Shown here in pieces: positions 26,750 to 36,014 of a stretch of 64,000 nucleotides of DNA. The DNA is taken from contig CAWAKB010000001.1 in assembly GCA_963782555.1 (NCBI GenBank), positions 945,002 through 1,009,001 of the forward strand, read 5' to 3'. The notes below the pieces were generated by a model. That model was not told the origin of the DNA. It did not search any database and was given only the letters and a program-made list of their open reading frames with translations. The DNA is from Hyphomicrobium_A sp963782555 (GTDB lineage: Bacteria > Pseudomonadota > Alphaproteobacteria > Rhizobiales > Hyphomicrobiaceae). Within the stretch, counting starts at the first letter, position 1, and every line of letters begins with the position of its first letter. A program made the translations under genes and the position numbers.

Positions 26750-27306
26750 TCCTCGTGGCCCTTCCGATGCATGTCGGCCAGTGCCTTGAGACCGCGATGC
26801 AGCGCTACGCGCACCGCGCCCTCGTTCATGTCAAAACGCTCCGCGACCTCGCGGATCGACTGTCCCTCGATGCTGATCGCGCGAACGATGGCCTGTTGAC
26901 GGCCACGCAATCCGTTGACGAGGCGCTCCGCATCCTGGCGATCAAGGTCGCTGCGCGGCTCGTCGGCCGCCAGAAAATCAAGCACGGCCTCGATCGGCAC
27001 CTCGATACGGCGTCCCCGCCGACGCAACGCGTCGATCAGCTTGTGGCGCGCAATCGCTCTCACCCACGGACCCAGCGGCTGGTCGGCGTTCCACGTATGG
27101 CGCTTCAAGTGGATCGCCAAAAGCGTCTCCTGGACCACGTCCTCAACGTCATTTGGTGCGGCTCCCGCCTGGGCAAAACCGCGGCAAGTCGCAGCGCGAA
27201 GGCTGTGGGACAGGGACTCGAGCAGTTGGCGATAGGACGCCGCATCACCGTCGATGGCTGCCCGCATCAAGGCTGCCCACTCCTCCTCGCGATTCAGTTG
27301 AGCCAC
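26746..27306 (-). CDS. sigF: ECF RNA polymerase sigma factor (SigF-like)
   Basis: 186 residues. Region 2 is seen in DVEDVVQETLLAIHLKRHTW and PWVRAIARHKLIDALRRRGR, and region 4 in LRGRQQAIVRAISIEGQSI plus the helix-turn-helix EVAERFDMNEGAVRVALHRG. GTG 27306 is preceded by GAGGAG. It is co-translated with the NrsF anti-sigma and is divergent from the bufferin operon, the arrangement known for Caulobacter SigF, so it probably drives bufA-bufB-bufC as well as itself and possibly doxX. The gene symbol is by analogy with Caulobacter and not certain. Confidence 0.9.
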   Translation of the reverse strand: MAQLNREEEWAALMRAAIDGDAASYRQLLESLSHSLRAATCRGFAQAGAAPNDVEDVVQETLLAIHLKRHTWNADQPLGPWVRAIARHKLIDALRRRGRRIEVPIEAVLDFLAADEPRSDLDRQDAERLVNGLRGRQQAIVRAISIEGQSIREVAERFDMNEGAVRVALHRGLKALADMHRKGHEE

Positions 27307-27622
27307 ACGCTCCTCATCGGCTGTTCGCCCCCTGATCCCGGTTTGTTACACTGAATTCAGCGGCTTCCTCTAGCCCTCGGCCAAGTCGGGCCTCTCAACA
27401 CAAAATCGTGATCGCCGAAACGGGGGACCGGCAGCGTCCGTATCAGGCCAAAGCAGGTCGATCAACGATCTGCGGGAGCCGGGGCTCAATACGCGTTATT
27501 AAGAGGCCCGGGAGGGAATCGGAAACGGGTGCGGCTTTTGCACCCACGGAGGGCAGTCTGAACGCAACCTCCCTCCGCTTTGTCCCTCATCCCCAACCCT
27601 ACTTCGTCGTTGGAGGACTACC
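27307..27622. other. Divergent control region between sigF and bufA
   Basis: 316 bases with no gene. The left side holds a candidate ECF promoter for sigF (listed separately). The right side is the bufA leader and ends with a strong ribosome site, GTTGGAGGAC, just before ATG 27623. I could not find a second convincing copy of the GTAAC/CGAA pair on the plus strand, so how bufA is started remains open. Confidence 0.6.
27324..27349 (-). promoter_or_regulatory. Candidate ECF-type promoter of sigF
   Basis: On the minus strand GTAAC (27349-27345) and CGAA (27327-27324) are 17 bases apart, resembling the GTAAC-CGAA type boxes reported for alphaproteobacterial SigF. Transcription would begin close to the GAGGAG ribosome site, giving a very short leader, which weakens the call. 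Confidence 0.4.
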
Positions 27623-27898
27623 ATGAAGATTGATATCAACTCGGGGGCGGCCATTGCCGCCGCTGCCGCCGCCCTCTTGATCGCCGGTACGGCGCTCAGC
27701 GCGCCGATGCAGATTGCGGCTGACGACGCCAAGGGCCACTGCATGGGTGCCAATGCCTGCAAGGGCAAGAGCGCCTGCAAGACCGCCAGCAACGCGTGCG
27801 CCGGTCAGAACGCGTGCAAGGGCAAAGGCTTCACGGAGATGACGGAGGAGGAATGCGCGAAGGTCGAAGGTGCGACCTTCGAGCCCATAAAGATGTAA
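27623..27898 (+). CDS. bufA: BufA2-like bufferin precursor peptide (periplasmic RiPP metallophore)
   Basis: 91 residues. A signal peptide (IAAAAAALLIAGTALSA) is followed by a core with six cysteines: Cys40, 46, 52, 59, 65 and 78. Two near-identical decamers, CMGANACKGK (40-49) and CAGQNACKGK (59-68), surround SACK (51-53), the pattern of BufA2-type precursors. In bufferins the adjacent MNIO enzyme converts core cysteines to thiooxazole-type heterocycles that bind copper; this is known for the family and inferred here. ATG 27623 has a strong GGAGG site. The modifying enzyme and partner lie directly downstream behind a hairpin that probably lowers their expression relative to the precursor. Confidence 0.87.
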   Translation: MKIDINSGAAIAAAAAALLIAGTALSAPMQIAADDAKGHCMGANACKGKSACKTASNACAGQNACKGKGFTEMTEEECAKVEGATFEPIKM

Positions 27899-27924
27899 CG
27901 GGCCTCTCCCTAGACTTTGATCTT

Positions 27925-27962
27925 GGAGGCGCCCCGATGGTCTCGGTTGCCGGGGCGCCTCC
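27925..27962 (+). terminator. Intercistronic hairpin between bufA and bufB
   Basis: GGAGGCGCCCCG (27925-27936) and CGGGGCGCCTCC (27951-27962) form a perfect 12-bp stem with a 14-base loop. There is no T-run (CTTGATC follows), so partial termination or mRNA stabilisation of bufA is more likely than full termination. Confidence 0.7.
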
Positions 27963-28015
27963 CTTGATCAGACTAAGAGCATAATCGGGTCGGGCAGAAT
28001 GGAGTTGGATTGCCG

Positions 28016-28933
28016 ATGGCCGCTCGCGTGACACAGAGCAGGGCAACAGCACCTCAATCGGGCGACGCGCGCCGACCGCCCTATCTCGGGTTCGGGCTCG
28101 GCCTGCGCCCCAAGCACTATCGCGACATCCTCGATGGCAACCCACAGGTCGACTGGTTCGAGGTCATCTCGGAAAACTATATGATCGGGGGCGGCCAGCC
28201 GCTGGCAATCCTCGACCAAATCGCCGAGCGCTACCCTGTTGTGATGCACGGCGTCTCGCTTTCGATCGCCTCCACCGCGCCTTTCGACGAGGACTATCTC
28301 GACGGCCTCAACGCGCTCGCCAAGCGCGTGCGACCCAAGTGGATCTCCGACCATCTGTGCTGGACTGGCGTGCACGGGGTCAACTTGCACGACCTGTTGC
28401 CCTTCCCCTACACGGGTGAGGCGCTCGATCACGTCGTCTCGCGCGTCCACTACGTGCAAGAGCGCATCGGGCGACCGCTGTGCCTTGAGAACGTCTCGAC
28501 CTATGTGCAGTTCGGCCAGTCCCAGATGCCGGAATGGGAGTTCATCTCCGAGCTGTCGCGTCGAACGGGGTGCTGGCTTCTCTTCGACGTCAACAATGTC
28601 TACGTCAGCGCCTTCAATCACGGATACGACGCGCTAGCTTTCCTCAACGGCATTCCCGCCGACCGAGTGATTCAGTTTCACCTCGCCGGCCACGCGGACA
28701 TGACGAACTACGTCGTGGATACGCACGATCATCCCGTGCGCGACGAGGTATGGGATCTCTACGAGGCGGCGCTCCAACGGTTCGGCCCGGTGTCGACCAT
28801 GATCGAGCGCGACGACGACATCCCGCCGGTCGCCGACATGCTGGATGAGCTTGCCCACGCGCGCACCCTTGCCAAAAAAGTACTGGGGCCCAAGATTGAG
28901 GCGCGCTCGGCAGCGCAGCCGCCGGCCGCCTGA
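28016..28933 (+). CDS. bufB: MNIO-family (DUF692) bufferin-modifying oxygenase
   Basis: 305 residues. Conserved DUF692 blocks are all visible: GFGLGLRPKHYRDIL, DWFEVISENYM, MHGVSLSIAS, ISDHLCWTGVHG, LCLENVSTYV, LFDVNNVYVSAFNHG, FHLAGHAD, DTHDHPV and STMIERDDDIP, which supply the His, Asp and Glu ligands of the multinuclear iron site in a TIM barrel. It would modify cysteines in the BufA core. ATG 28016 gives the usual N-terminus; an in-frame TTG at 28010 is closer to GGAG and cannot be excluded. The DUF2063 partner starts 39 bases downstream. Confidence 0.92.
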   Translation: MAARVTQSRATAPQSGDARRPPYLGFGLGLRPKHYRDILDGNPQVDWFEVISENYMIGGGQPLAILDQIAERYPVVMHGVSLSIASTAPFDEDYLDGLNALAKRVRPKWISDHLCWTGVHGVNLHDLLPFPYTGEALDHVVSRVHYVQERIGRPLCLENVSTYVQFGQSQMPEWEFISELSRRTGCWLLFDVNNVYVSAFNHGYDALAFLNGIPADRVIQFHLAGHADMTNYVVDTHDHPVRDEVWDLYEAALQRFGPVSTMIERDDDIPPVADMLDELAHARTLAKKVLGPKIEARSAAQPPAA

Positions 28934-28972
28934 CAGCGCGGTGCCGCGTCAAATGCCGGACGGAGGCATCAT

Positions 28973-29755
28973 TTGAAGCTCAAGGACTTCCAGGACAGCT
29001 TCCAGCGCGCGATCCTCGATCGCGACGATACGATCCTTTCTGACATCCCCGATGGCCCCCGCGAGACGAAGACCAATTTGCTGGGCATCTATCGTGATGC
29101 CTACGTGCTGCGCCTGATCGACGTCATCGGCAACGATCACGAGATGCTGCAGCGATATCTTGGCGAGGCGCCTTTCGAGGAGATGGCGCGTGCCTACATC
29201 GCGAGCTGTCCCTCCCGCCACCCCAATGCACGTTGGTTCTCGCACAGGCTGCCTCAGTTCTTGAGCTCGACCGCGCCCTATACGCGCCGGCCTGTCCTGG
29301 CCGAGCTTGCGGCGCTGGAGCGGGCGCTCAACGATGCCTTCGACGGAGCCGATGCGCCGGTCCTCTCCATGGCCGATCTTGCCGCTTTCCCGGCCGAGGT
29401 GTGGGGGCAGCTAGCCTTCGTCGGCCACCCCACTGCGAGCCGCCTCGACGTCCGTAGCAATGCGGCAGCGATCTGGACCGCGCTGAAGGCGGACAAGGAA
29501 CCCCCGGCGGCCGCACCCGCCGAGGAAGCCACGCACCTCTTGGTGTGGCGGCGCGACACGACGTCGATGTTCCGCGAGCTCACGGCCGAGGAGGCAATGA
29601 TGTGGGACGAGGCCGCCAGGGGCAAGCGTTTCGGCGCGCTCTGCGAGATGCTCGCCACCTATGACGATCCCCCGAGCGCGCCGGCGCGCGCTGCGGGTTT
29701 CCTCAAGGCCTGGCTCGATGCGGGCGTCTTGAGCGAGGTCGTCTCGCCGCGTTGA
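28973..29755 (+). CDS. bufC: DUF2063 partner protein of the MNIO enzyme (BufC-like)
   Basis: 260 residues. The N-terminal block KDFQDSFQRAILDRDD and the pattern GIYRDAYVLRLIDVIGNDHE followed by YIASCPSRHPNARWFSHRLP are typical of DUF2063, the recruiting partner that presents the precursor to the MNIO enzyme. The start is a rare TTG at 28973, supported by a perfect GGAGG six bases upstream and by family alignment at KLKDFQ. It closes the bufA-bufB-bufC set and is convergent with the MdtC-like gene, nine bases away. Confidence 0.88.
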   Translation: MKLKDFQDSFQRAILDRDDTILSDIPDGPRETKTNLLGIYRDAYVLRLIDVIGNDHEMLQRYLGEAPFEEMARAYIASCPSRHPNARWFSHRLPQFLSSTAPYTRRPVLAELAALERALNDAFDGADAPVLSMADLAAFPAEVWGQLAFVGHPTASRLDVRSNAAAIWTALKADKEPPAAAPAEEATHLLVWRRDTTSMFRELTAEEAMMWDEAARGKRFGALCEMLATYDDPPSAPARAAGFLKAWLDAGVLSEVVSPR

Positions 29756-29764
29756 GCCCGCTTA

Positions 29765-32700
29765 TCAGCCTTGCGGCTCGATCGCGGCGTCCGCTGCCGG
29801 CTCCATATCGGAGGCAGGCTTACCCCCACCGAGGCGGCGATGCAGACGGTCGAGCAGCAAGTAGATGACCGGCGTCGTATAGAGCGTCAACATCTGCGAG
29901 ACGATCAATCCTCCGACGATCGTGATGCCCAATGGGCGCCTGATCTCCGATCCGGGCCCTTCGGCGAGGGCGAGCGGAAGTGCGCCCAGCAGAGCTGCCA
30001 TCGTGGTCATCAGAATGGGACGGAAGCGGGCGATGCACGCCTCGTAGATCGCCGGCGCCGGTCTCAAGCCGCGTTCGCGTTGGCCTTCGAGTGCGAAATC
30101 GACCAGCATGATGCCGTTCTTCTTCACGATGCCGATCAGCAGGATGACGCCGAGGAGCGCGGTTACCGAGAGCTCCATGCCGGCCATGCGCAAGGCGAGC
30201 AGTGCGCCGAGTCCGGCCGATGGCAGCGTCGAGATGATCGTCAGCGGATGCGCCAGGCTCTCGTAGAGAACGCCCAGCACGATGTAGACAGCAAGCAGCG
30301 CTGCGAGGATGAGGAGCGGTTGCTGCGAGGCCTGCTCTGCGAAGGCGCGAGCATCTCCCGCGGCCTCGCCCCTGAGGCCCGGCGGGGGATGCAACTCGGC
30401 CATGGCCTGGTCGATGTCGGCGAGCGCCGAATCGAGCGTGGCGCCCGGCGCGAGGCCGTATGAGATGGTGACCGCAGGAAACGGCCCCTGGTGATTGACG
30501 ACAAGAGGTGACAGCCCCTTTTGCAGGCGGATCACGCTCTTCAGCGGGACTTGCGCACCATTGCTGCCCGGAACGAATATATGCTCGAGGTCGGAGGGGT
30601 CACGCTGCAGCTTGGGGTCGATCTCCAGGATCACCCGGTACTGGTTGCGCTGGGCATAGATGGTCGAGATCTGGCGCTGCGAGAATGCGTTGTTGAGCGC
30701 GTTGTCGATGTCGGTGACCTTCACCCCGAGCCGTGCTGCCGCGTCGCGATCGATCTTGACGTCAAGCTGAAGTCCGCCCTCGTCGCGGTCGTTCGACACG
30801 TCGACAAGTCCGGGAATGGTCTTCATGCGCTCGAAGACCTTCGGCACCCACTGGTAGAGCTCATCGAGGTCCGGATCCCACAGCGTGAACTGATACTCCA
30901 AATCGCCTTGGCGGGCGCCGACGCGGATGTCCCGCGAAGGGTACATCCTGACCTCAAGCCCCTGGATATTCGCGAGCTCGCCGCGCAGGCGGTTGATGAC
31001 GCGGGCAGTAGTCAGACCGCCGCGCTCCGCAAGCGGCTTCAGATTGATGTACATGCGGCCGCGGTTGATGGAGCCGTTGCGGCCGGATGAACCGACCGAG
31101 GAGCCGACATGCTGGACGGCCGGATCGCTCAGGATGATGTCGAGCGCCTCCGTCTGGAGCGCCGCCATCGCTGCGAACGAGATGTCGCCCGCTGCCTTGG
31201 TGGAGGTGATGATCAGGCCCGTATCGTCCTCGGGGAAGAAGCCTTTCGGCGTCTGGACGTAGAGGTGGACCGTGAGCACCACGACGCAGATGAGCGTGAA
31301 CAGCATCACCGCCTGATTGCGCAGCGCTATGGTGAGGGTGCGGGCGTAGCCTTTTAGCATCCACGCCAGGGCGCCTTCGACAATGCGGTCAAATCGGGTT
31401 GCGCGCCTATCGGGCGCGCGCTTCAGGAAGTGGGCGCAGATCATCGGTGTGATCGACAGCGAGACGACGAGCGATACCGCGATTGCGACGGCGAGCGTCA
31501 CCGAGAACTCGCGCAAGAGCCGACCTACGATTCCGCTCATGAACAGCACGGGGATAAAGGCGGCGATAAGCGAAATGCTGATCGAAAAAACCGTGAAGCC
31601 GATCTGGCGGGCGCCTTGCAGTGCGGCGGCGATTGGGGTCATCCCGGCTTCGAGCTTGCGATAGACGTTCTCGATCATGACGATCGCATCGTCGACGACG
31701 AAGCCGACGGCAATGGCAAAGGCCATCAAGGTCAGGTTGTTGATCGAGAACCCGAGCGCCCACATGGCCGCGCAGGTGCCGGCCAAGGAGAGCGGTACCG
31801 TGATTCCAGCGGCCATGGTCGGCGTCAGCCGGCGCAGAAAGAGGAACACCACCATCATCACCAGCGCGATTGCGAGCGCGAGCGTGATCTGCATGTCAAA
31901 GACGCTGGCGCGGATCGTCGCCGTGCGGTCCGACAGCACGGAGATGTCAATCCCCGCCGGTATCCAGCGCTGCAGATCGGGCAGCATGGCTTTGACCCGG
32001 TCGACCGTCTCGATGACGTTGGCATCGGGCTGCTTGCGGATGATAAGCAGAACGCCAGGCTGGCGGTCGAACATGGCGGCGGAGCGCGTGTCACGCGTTC
32101 CGTGCTCGATTGAGGCGACGTTCGACAAACGCACGACGTTGCCGGCGCTGGTCTTGAGCACGATGGCGCCGTAATCGGCCGGTTCGCGCAACTGGTCGTT
32201 GGTGTCGAGCGTGATCTCCTGCCCGTCGCCTTCGACCGAGCCGACCGGGGCTATTGAGTTCGCCGCCGCGATCGCGCTGCGCACCTCCTCCAGGCTCAAG
32301 CCCATGGAGGCCAGCAGCCTGGGGTTGACGCGCACGCGGATGGCCGGCTGCTCGGCGCCACTCACGTCGACCTCTGCTACCCCGTCGACCTGGGAGATGC
32401 GCTGGGCAACAACGGTGTCCGCTAAATCATAAAGGGCGCTGGGTTGAAGAGTCTTGGAGGTCATCGCCAGGATCAGCACCGGCGAGGCCGAGGGATTGTA
32501 TTTGCGGAACGTCGGGACCTGCGGCAGGTCGCTGGGAAGGTCGGCGGTCGCGGCGTTGAGAGCGGCCTGCACGTCGCGGGCGGCGCCGTCGATGGAGCGG
32601 CTCAAGTCGAACTGGATGGCGATGCGTGTCGAGCCCTGCGAGCTGACCGAGGTGAGCTCGGTCACGCCGGCGATCTCGCCTAGCCGGCGCTCGAGCGGCG

Positions 32701-32893
32701 CTGCGATCGTTGCCGCCATCGTCTCGGGATCGGCGCCCGGGCGTGACGCCTGCACGCGCAGCGTCGGGAAGTCGACCGTCGGCAGGCTTGCGACCGGCAA
32801 GTTAAAATAGGCGGCTGCCCCCAACAGGAAGAGGCCCGCGGCCAGCAGCGCCGTTCCGATGGGTCTCAGGATGAAGGGGGTCGAGAAGCTCAT
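29765..32893 (-). CDS. RND efflux permease, MdtC/MuxC-like
   Basis: 1042 residues. The N-terminus SFSTPFILRPIGTALLAAGL with the VASLPTVDFPTLRVQASRPG stretch is characteristic of the MdtC half of the MdtABC type. The proton-relay region is VGFVVDDAIVMIENVYRKLE. It starts only four bases after the stop of the MdtB-like gene and is last in the three-gene operon. MdtB and MdtC form a heterotrimer (known for E. coli), exporting bile salts, novobiocin and similar compounds; substrates in this organism are unknown. No outer-membrane factor gene follows. Confidence 0.92.
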   Translation of the reverse strand: MSFSTPFILRPIGTALLAAGLFLLGAAAYFNLPVASLPTVDFPTLRVQASRPGADPETMAATIAAPLERRLGEIAGVTELTSVSSQGSTRIAIQFDLSRSIDGAARDVQAALNAATADLPSDLPQVPTFRKYNPSASPVLILAMTSKTLQPSALYDLADTVVAQRISQVDGVAEVDVSGAEQPAIRVRVNPRLLASMGLSLEEVRSAIAAANSIAPVGSVEGDGQEITLDTNDQLREPADYGAIVLKTSAGNVVRLSNVASIEHGTRDTRSAAMFDRQPGVLLIIRKQPDANVIETVDRVKAMLPDLQRWIPAGIDISVLSDRTATIRASVFDMQITLALAIALVMMVVFLFLRRLTPTMAAGITVPLSLAGTCAAMWALGFSINNLTLMAFAIAVGFVVDDAIVMIENVYRKLEAGMTPIAAALQGARQIGFTVFSISISLIAAFIPVLFMSGIVGRLLREFSVTLAVAIAVSLVVSLSITPMICAHFLKRAPDRRATRFDRIVEGALAWMLKGYARTLTIALRNQAVMLFTLICVVVLTVHLYVQTPKGFFPEDDTGLIITSTKAAGDISFAAMAALQTEALDIILSDPAVQHVGSSVGSSGRNGSINRGRMYINLKPLAERGGLTTARVINRLRGELANIQGLEVRMYPSRDIRVGARQGDLEYQFTLWDPDLDELYQWVPKVFERMKTIPGLVDVSNDRDEGGLQLDVKIDRDAAARLGVKVTDIDNALNNAFSQRQISTIYAQRNQYRVILEIDPKLQRDPSDLEHIFVPGSNGAQVPLKSVIRLQKGLSPLVVNHQGPFPAVTISYGLAPGATLDSALADIDQAMAELHPPPGLRGEAAGDARAFAEQASQQPLLILAALLAVYIVLGVLYESLAHPLTIISTLPSAGLGALLALRMAGMELSVTALLGVILLIGIVKKNGIMLVDFALEGQRERGLRPAPAIYEACIARFRPILMTTMAALLGALPLALAEGPGSEIRRPLGITIVGGLIVSQMLTLYTTPVIYLLLDRLHRRLGGGKPASDMEPAADAAIEPQG

Positions 32894-32897
32894 GGGA

Positions 32898-35800
32898 CTA
32901 CTCAGCCGCTTCGCTGGCGTGCACCGTCAGCTCGCCGCCCTCGCGTTGGCCGACGAAGCGTGACTTCAAGCGCTCCATTGCAAGGTAGATGACGGGCGTC
33001 GTGTAGAGCGTGAGCAGCTGGCTCAGAAGCAGGCCGCCTACGATGGTGATGCCGAGCGGGTTGCGCAACTCGGAGCCCGCACCCGTCTCCAGAGCCAGCG
33101 GCAGAGCGCCGAAGAGAGCGGCAAGCGTCGTCATCATGATGGGGCGAAAACGCAGAAGGGCCGCCTCGACGATGGAGTCGCGGGGCGCAAGCCCGCGTGC
33201 GCGTTCCGCCTCCAGCGCGAAGTCGATCATCATGATCGCGTTCTTCTTGACGATGCCCATCAGCAGGACGATGCCGATCAACGCCACCAGCGACAGATCG
33301 AGCCCCATGTACTCGAGGGCGAGCAGCGCTCCGATGCCGGCCGAGGGCAGAGTCGTCAGGATCGTGAATGGATGGATGAAGCTTTCATAGAGAACACCCA
33401 GCACAATGTAGATGGTAACGACGGCGGCGAGGATCAGCCACGGCTGCGAGGCGAGCGACTTGGAGAACTCGTCGGCATCGCCGAAGAAGCTGCCGGTGAC
33501 GGAGCTCGGCATGCCGATCTTCTTCTCTGCTGACGCCACGGCGGTGACGGCGTCGCTCAGCGCCGCGCCCGGCGCCAGGTTGAAGCTGATGATCTCTGAG
33601 GGGAACTGATCCTGATGGCTCACCGAGAGCGGCGCCGTCGTGTGCTTGATCTTGGCGATGGCCGTCAGCGGCACTTGGGCGCCGTTGGAGGACGGCACGT
33701 AAAGGTGGGTCAGGCGCGAGGGATCGCTGCGGTACTGCGGCATCGCCTCGAGCACGACCCGATATTGGTTGGCCTGTGCGTAGATGGTCGACACCTGGCG
33801 CTGGCCGAAGGCGTCGTTCAGTGCATCGTTCACCGCCTGCACGGTCACGCCGAGGCGCCCTGCCGTCTCCCGGTCGACATCGACCTGGGTGCGCAGACCC
33901 GCGGCCTGTGTCTCGAGATTGACGTCGCGCAGCACGTTCGAGGTCACGAGCTCGGCGGAGAGCCGCCGCGCCCAATCGGCAACCTCGTCGGCGTCCGTGC
34001 TGACAAGCGAGTACTGGTATTGCGCGCGGCTCGCCCGCGTCGCGATCTGGACGTCCTGAACCGGCTGGAAGTAGACGGTGACGCCGGGAATGGATGCGAC
34101 CCGGCCGGCCAATCGGTCGACAATGTCGGTGGTGAGGAGATTGCGCTCCTTGCGCGGTTTGAGGGTGATCTTGAGATGGGCGAGGTTGGGCGTCGGGTTG
34201 AGGTTTCCCACGCCGACGACGGCGACGACCGTGTCGACGGCTGGATCAGAGCGCACTGCCTCAGCGACAGTCTCTTGCAACCGACTGAGCTGCGTAAATG
34301 AGACCTCGGGCTCGGCCTCGATGGCGGCCGTGATCAGCCCGGTATCCTGCGTGGGTAGAAATCCCTTGGGCGCGATGACGTAGAGCCAGATCGTGATCGC
34401 GAGCGTCAGCGCCGTAACGAGCAGGGTCGCACGCTGGTGGCGCAACACCCATTCCAGGCTCCGCCGGTAGCCCTCGACGATCCCGTCGATGCCCCAGTTG
34501 AACCCGCGCGCGAGCACGCCGCGCTTGCGCTCGGGCTCCCGCTTCAGGAGCTGCGCGCACATCATGGGGGTCAGCGTCAAGGAGACCACGGCCGACACGA
34601 CGACGGCAATCGTCAAGGTCAGCGCGAACTCGCTGAACATTCGCCCGACGAGGCCCGTCATGAACAAGAGCGGGATGAAAACGGCGATCAGGGACAGCGT
34701 AAGGGAGATCACGGTGAAGCCGATCTCGCTCGCACCGTCGAGAGCGGCGCGCAACGGCGGCGCGCCCTTCTCCAGGTGGCGGACGATGTTCTCGATCATC
34801 ACGATGGCATCGTCGACGACGAAGCCGGTGCCGATGGTGAGCGCCATTAGCGACAGATTGTCGATGCTGAATCCGCAAAACCACATCACCCCGAAGGTCG
34901 CGATCAGCGAGACCGGTAGTGCGACGCCGGCAATAATGGTGGCGCGGCCCGAGCGCAGGAAGATAAGCACCACCATGACGACAAGGGCGACGCTCAGGCA
35001 CAGCGTGGACTGCACGTCGCGGATGGAGGCGCGAATGGTGCCTGTGCGATCGTGTACGAGGGTGAGCTTGACGCTTGCCGGCAATGCGCGCTCGATGCGC
35101 GGTAGCTCTGCGTTGAGCCGATCGACCGTCTCTATGACGTTGGCGCCGGGCTGGCGCTGCACGTCGACGATGACGGCGGGCGTGCCGTTGCTCCAGCCGC
35201 CGACACGGGCGTTCTCCAGGCCCTCCGATACGGTGGCCACGTCCTTGAGGCGCACCGGGGCATTGTTGCGATAGGCGACGATGATGTCGCGATAGGCCTC
35301 GGGCGATGTGATCTGGTCGTTGGCCGCGATCGTGTAGGATTGATGCGCTCCGTCGAGCGATCCCTTGGGACCGGCGACGTTTGCCCCGACGATGGCGCTG
35401 TTGAGATCGGCCATGCTCAAGCCGTAGCCGGCGAGCCGCGTCACGTCGGCCTCGATGCGCACGGCCGGGCGGACCCCGCCTTCCACCGAGACGTGGCCGA
35501 CGCCGGTAACGGTGCTGAGGCGCTGGGCGATCAACGTATCGGCGAGGTCGCTCAGGTCGCGCAGGGACACCGTATCAGAGGTCAGCGCGAGGGTGACGAT
35601 CGGGGCGTCGGCCGGATTAACCTTTGCATACGTCGGCGGGTAGGGCAGGTCGCGCGGCAGCGTCGATCCAGCTGCATTGATGGCCGATTGCACGTCCTGC
35701 GCGGCGGCATCTATGTCGCGGCCGAGGTTGAACTGCAGGGTGATCTGGCTGAGGCCGTAGGCGCTCGTGGACGTCATGGCGGCAAGCGCCGGAATCTGTC

Positions 35801-36014
35801 CCAGCTCGCGCTCCAAGGACGCGGTGACCAGCGTCGACATCGTCTGCGGGTTTGCGCCGGGAAGCTGGGTGGAGACCTGGATCGTCGGGAAGTCCACCTG
35901 CGGCAGCGAGGAGACCGGGAGCCAGAGGTAGCCCAATATCCCGCCAAGAATCGTGGCGAAGCCCAGGAGCGAAGTTGCGATCGGGCGGTTTATGAAGGGG
36001 CTGGAGACGCTCAT
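32898..36014 (-). CDS. RND efflux permease, MdtB/MuxB-like
   Basis: 1038 residues. The N-terminus SVSSPFINRPIATSLLGFAT and SSLPQVDFPTIQVSTQLPG match the MdtB/MuxB side of the heteromeric pump; the intramembrane Asp pair is in GFVVDDAIVMIENIVRHLE. It overlaps the adaptor stop by four bases upstream and is followed at four bases by the MdtC-like gene. Two non-identical permeases in tandem with one adaptor is the standard MdtABC order, so a mixed trimer is expected. Confidence 0.92.
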   Translation of the reverse strand: MSVSSPFINRPIATSLLGFATILGGILGYLWLPVSSLPQVDFPTIQVSTQLPGANPQTMSTLVTASLERELGQIPALAAMTSTSAYGLSQITLQFNLGRDIDAAAQDVQSAINAAGSTLPRDLPYPPTYAKVNPADAPIVTLALTSDTVSLRDLSDLADTLIAQRLSTVTGVGHVSVEGGVRPAVRIEADVTRLAGYGLSMADLNSAIVGANVAGPKGSLDGAHQSYTIAANDQITSPEAYRDIIVAYRNNAPVRLKDVATVSEGLENARVGGWSNGTPAVIVDVQRQPGANVIETVDRLNAELPRIERALPASVKLTLVHDRTGTIRASIRDVQSTLCLSVALVVMVVLIFLRSGRATIIAGVALPVSLIATFGVMWFCGFSIDNLSLMALTIGTGFVVDDAIVMIENIVRHLEKGAPPLRAALDGASEIGFTVISLTLSLIAVFIPLLFMTGLVGRMFSEFALTLTIAVVVSAVVSLTLTPMMCAQLLKREPERKRGVLARGFNWGIDGIVEGYRRSLEWVLRHQRATLLVTALTLAITIWLYVIAPKGFLPTQDTGLITAAIEAEPEVSFTQLSRLQETVAEAVRSDPAVDTVVAVVGVGNLNPTPNLAHLKITLKPRKERNLLTTDIVDRLAGRVASIPGVTVYFQPVQDVQIATRASRAQYQYSLVSTDADEVADWARRLSAELVTSNVLRDVNLETQAAGLRTQVDVDRETAGRLGVTVQAVNDALNDAFGQRQVSTIYAQANQYRVVLEAMPQYRSDPSRLTHLYVPSSNGAQVPLTAIAKIKHTTAPLSVSHQDQFPSEIISFNLAPGAALSDAVTAVASAEKKIGMPSSVTGSFFGDADEFSKSLASQPWLILAAVVTIYIVLGVLYESFIHPFTILTTLPSAGIGALLALEYMGLDLSLVALIGIVLLMGIVKKNAIMMIDFALEAERARGLAPRDSIVEAALLRFRPIMMTTLAALFGALPLALETGAGSELRNPLGITIVGGLLLSQLLTLYTTPVIYLAMERLKSRFVGQREGGELTVHASEAAE

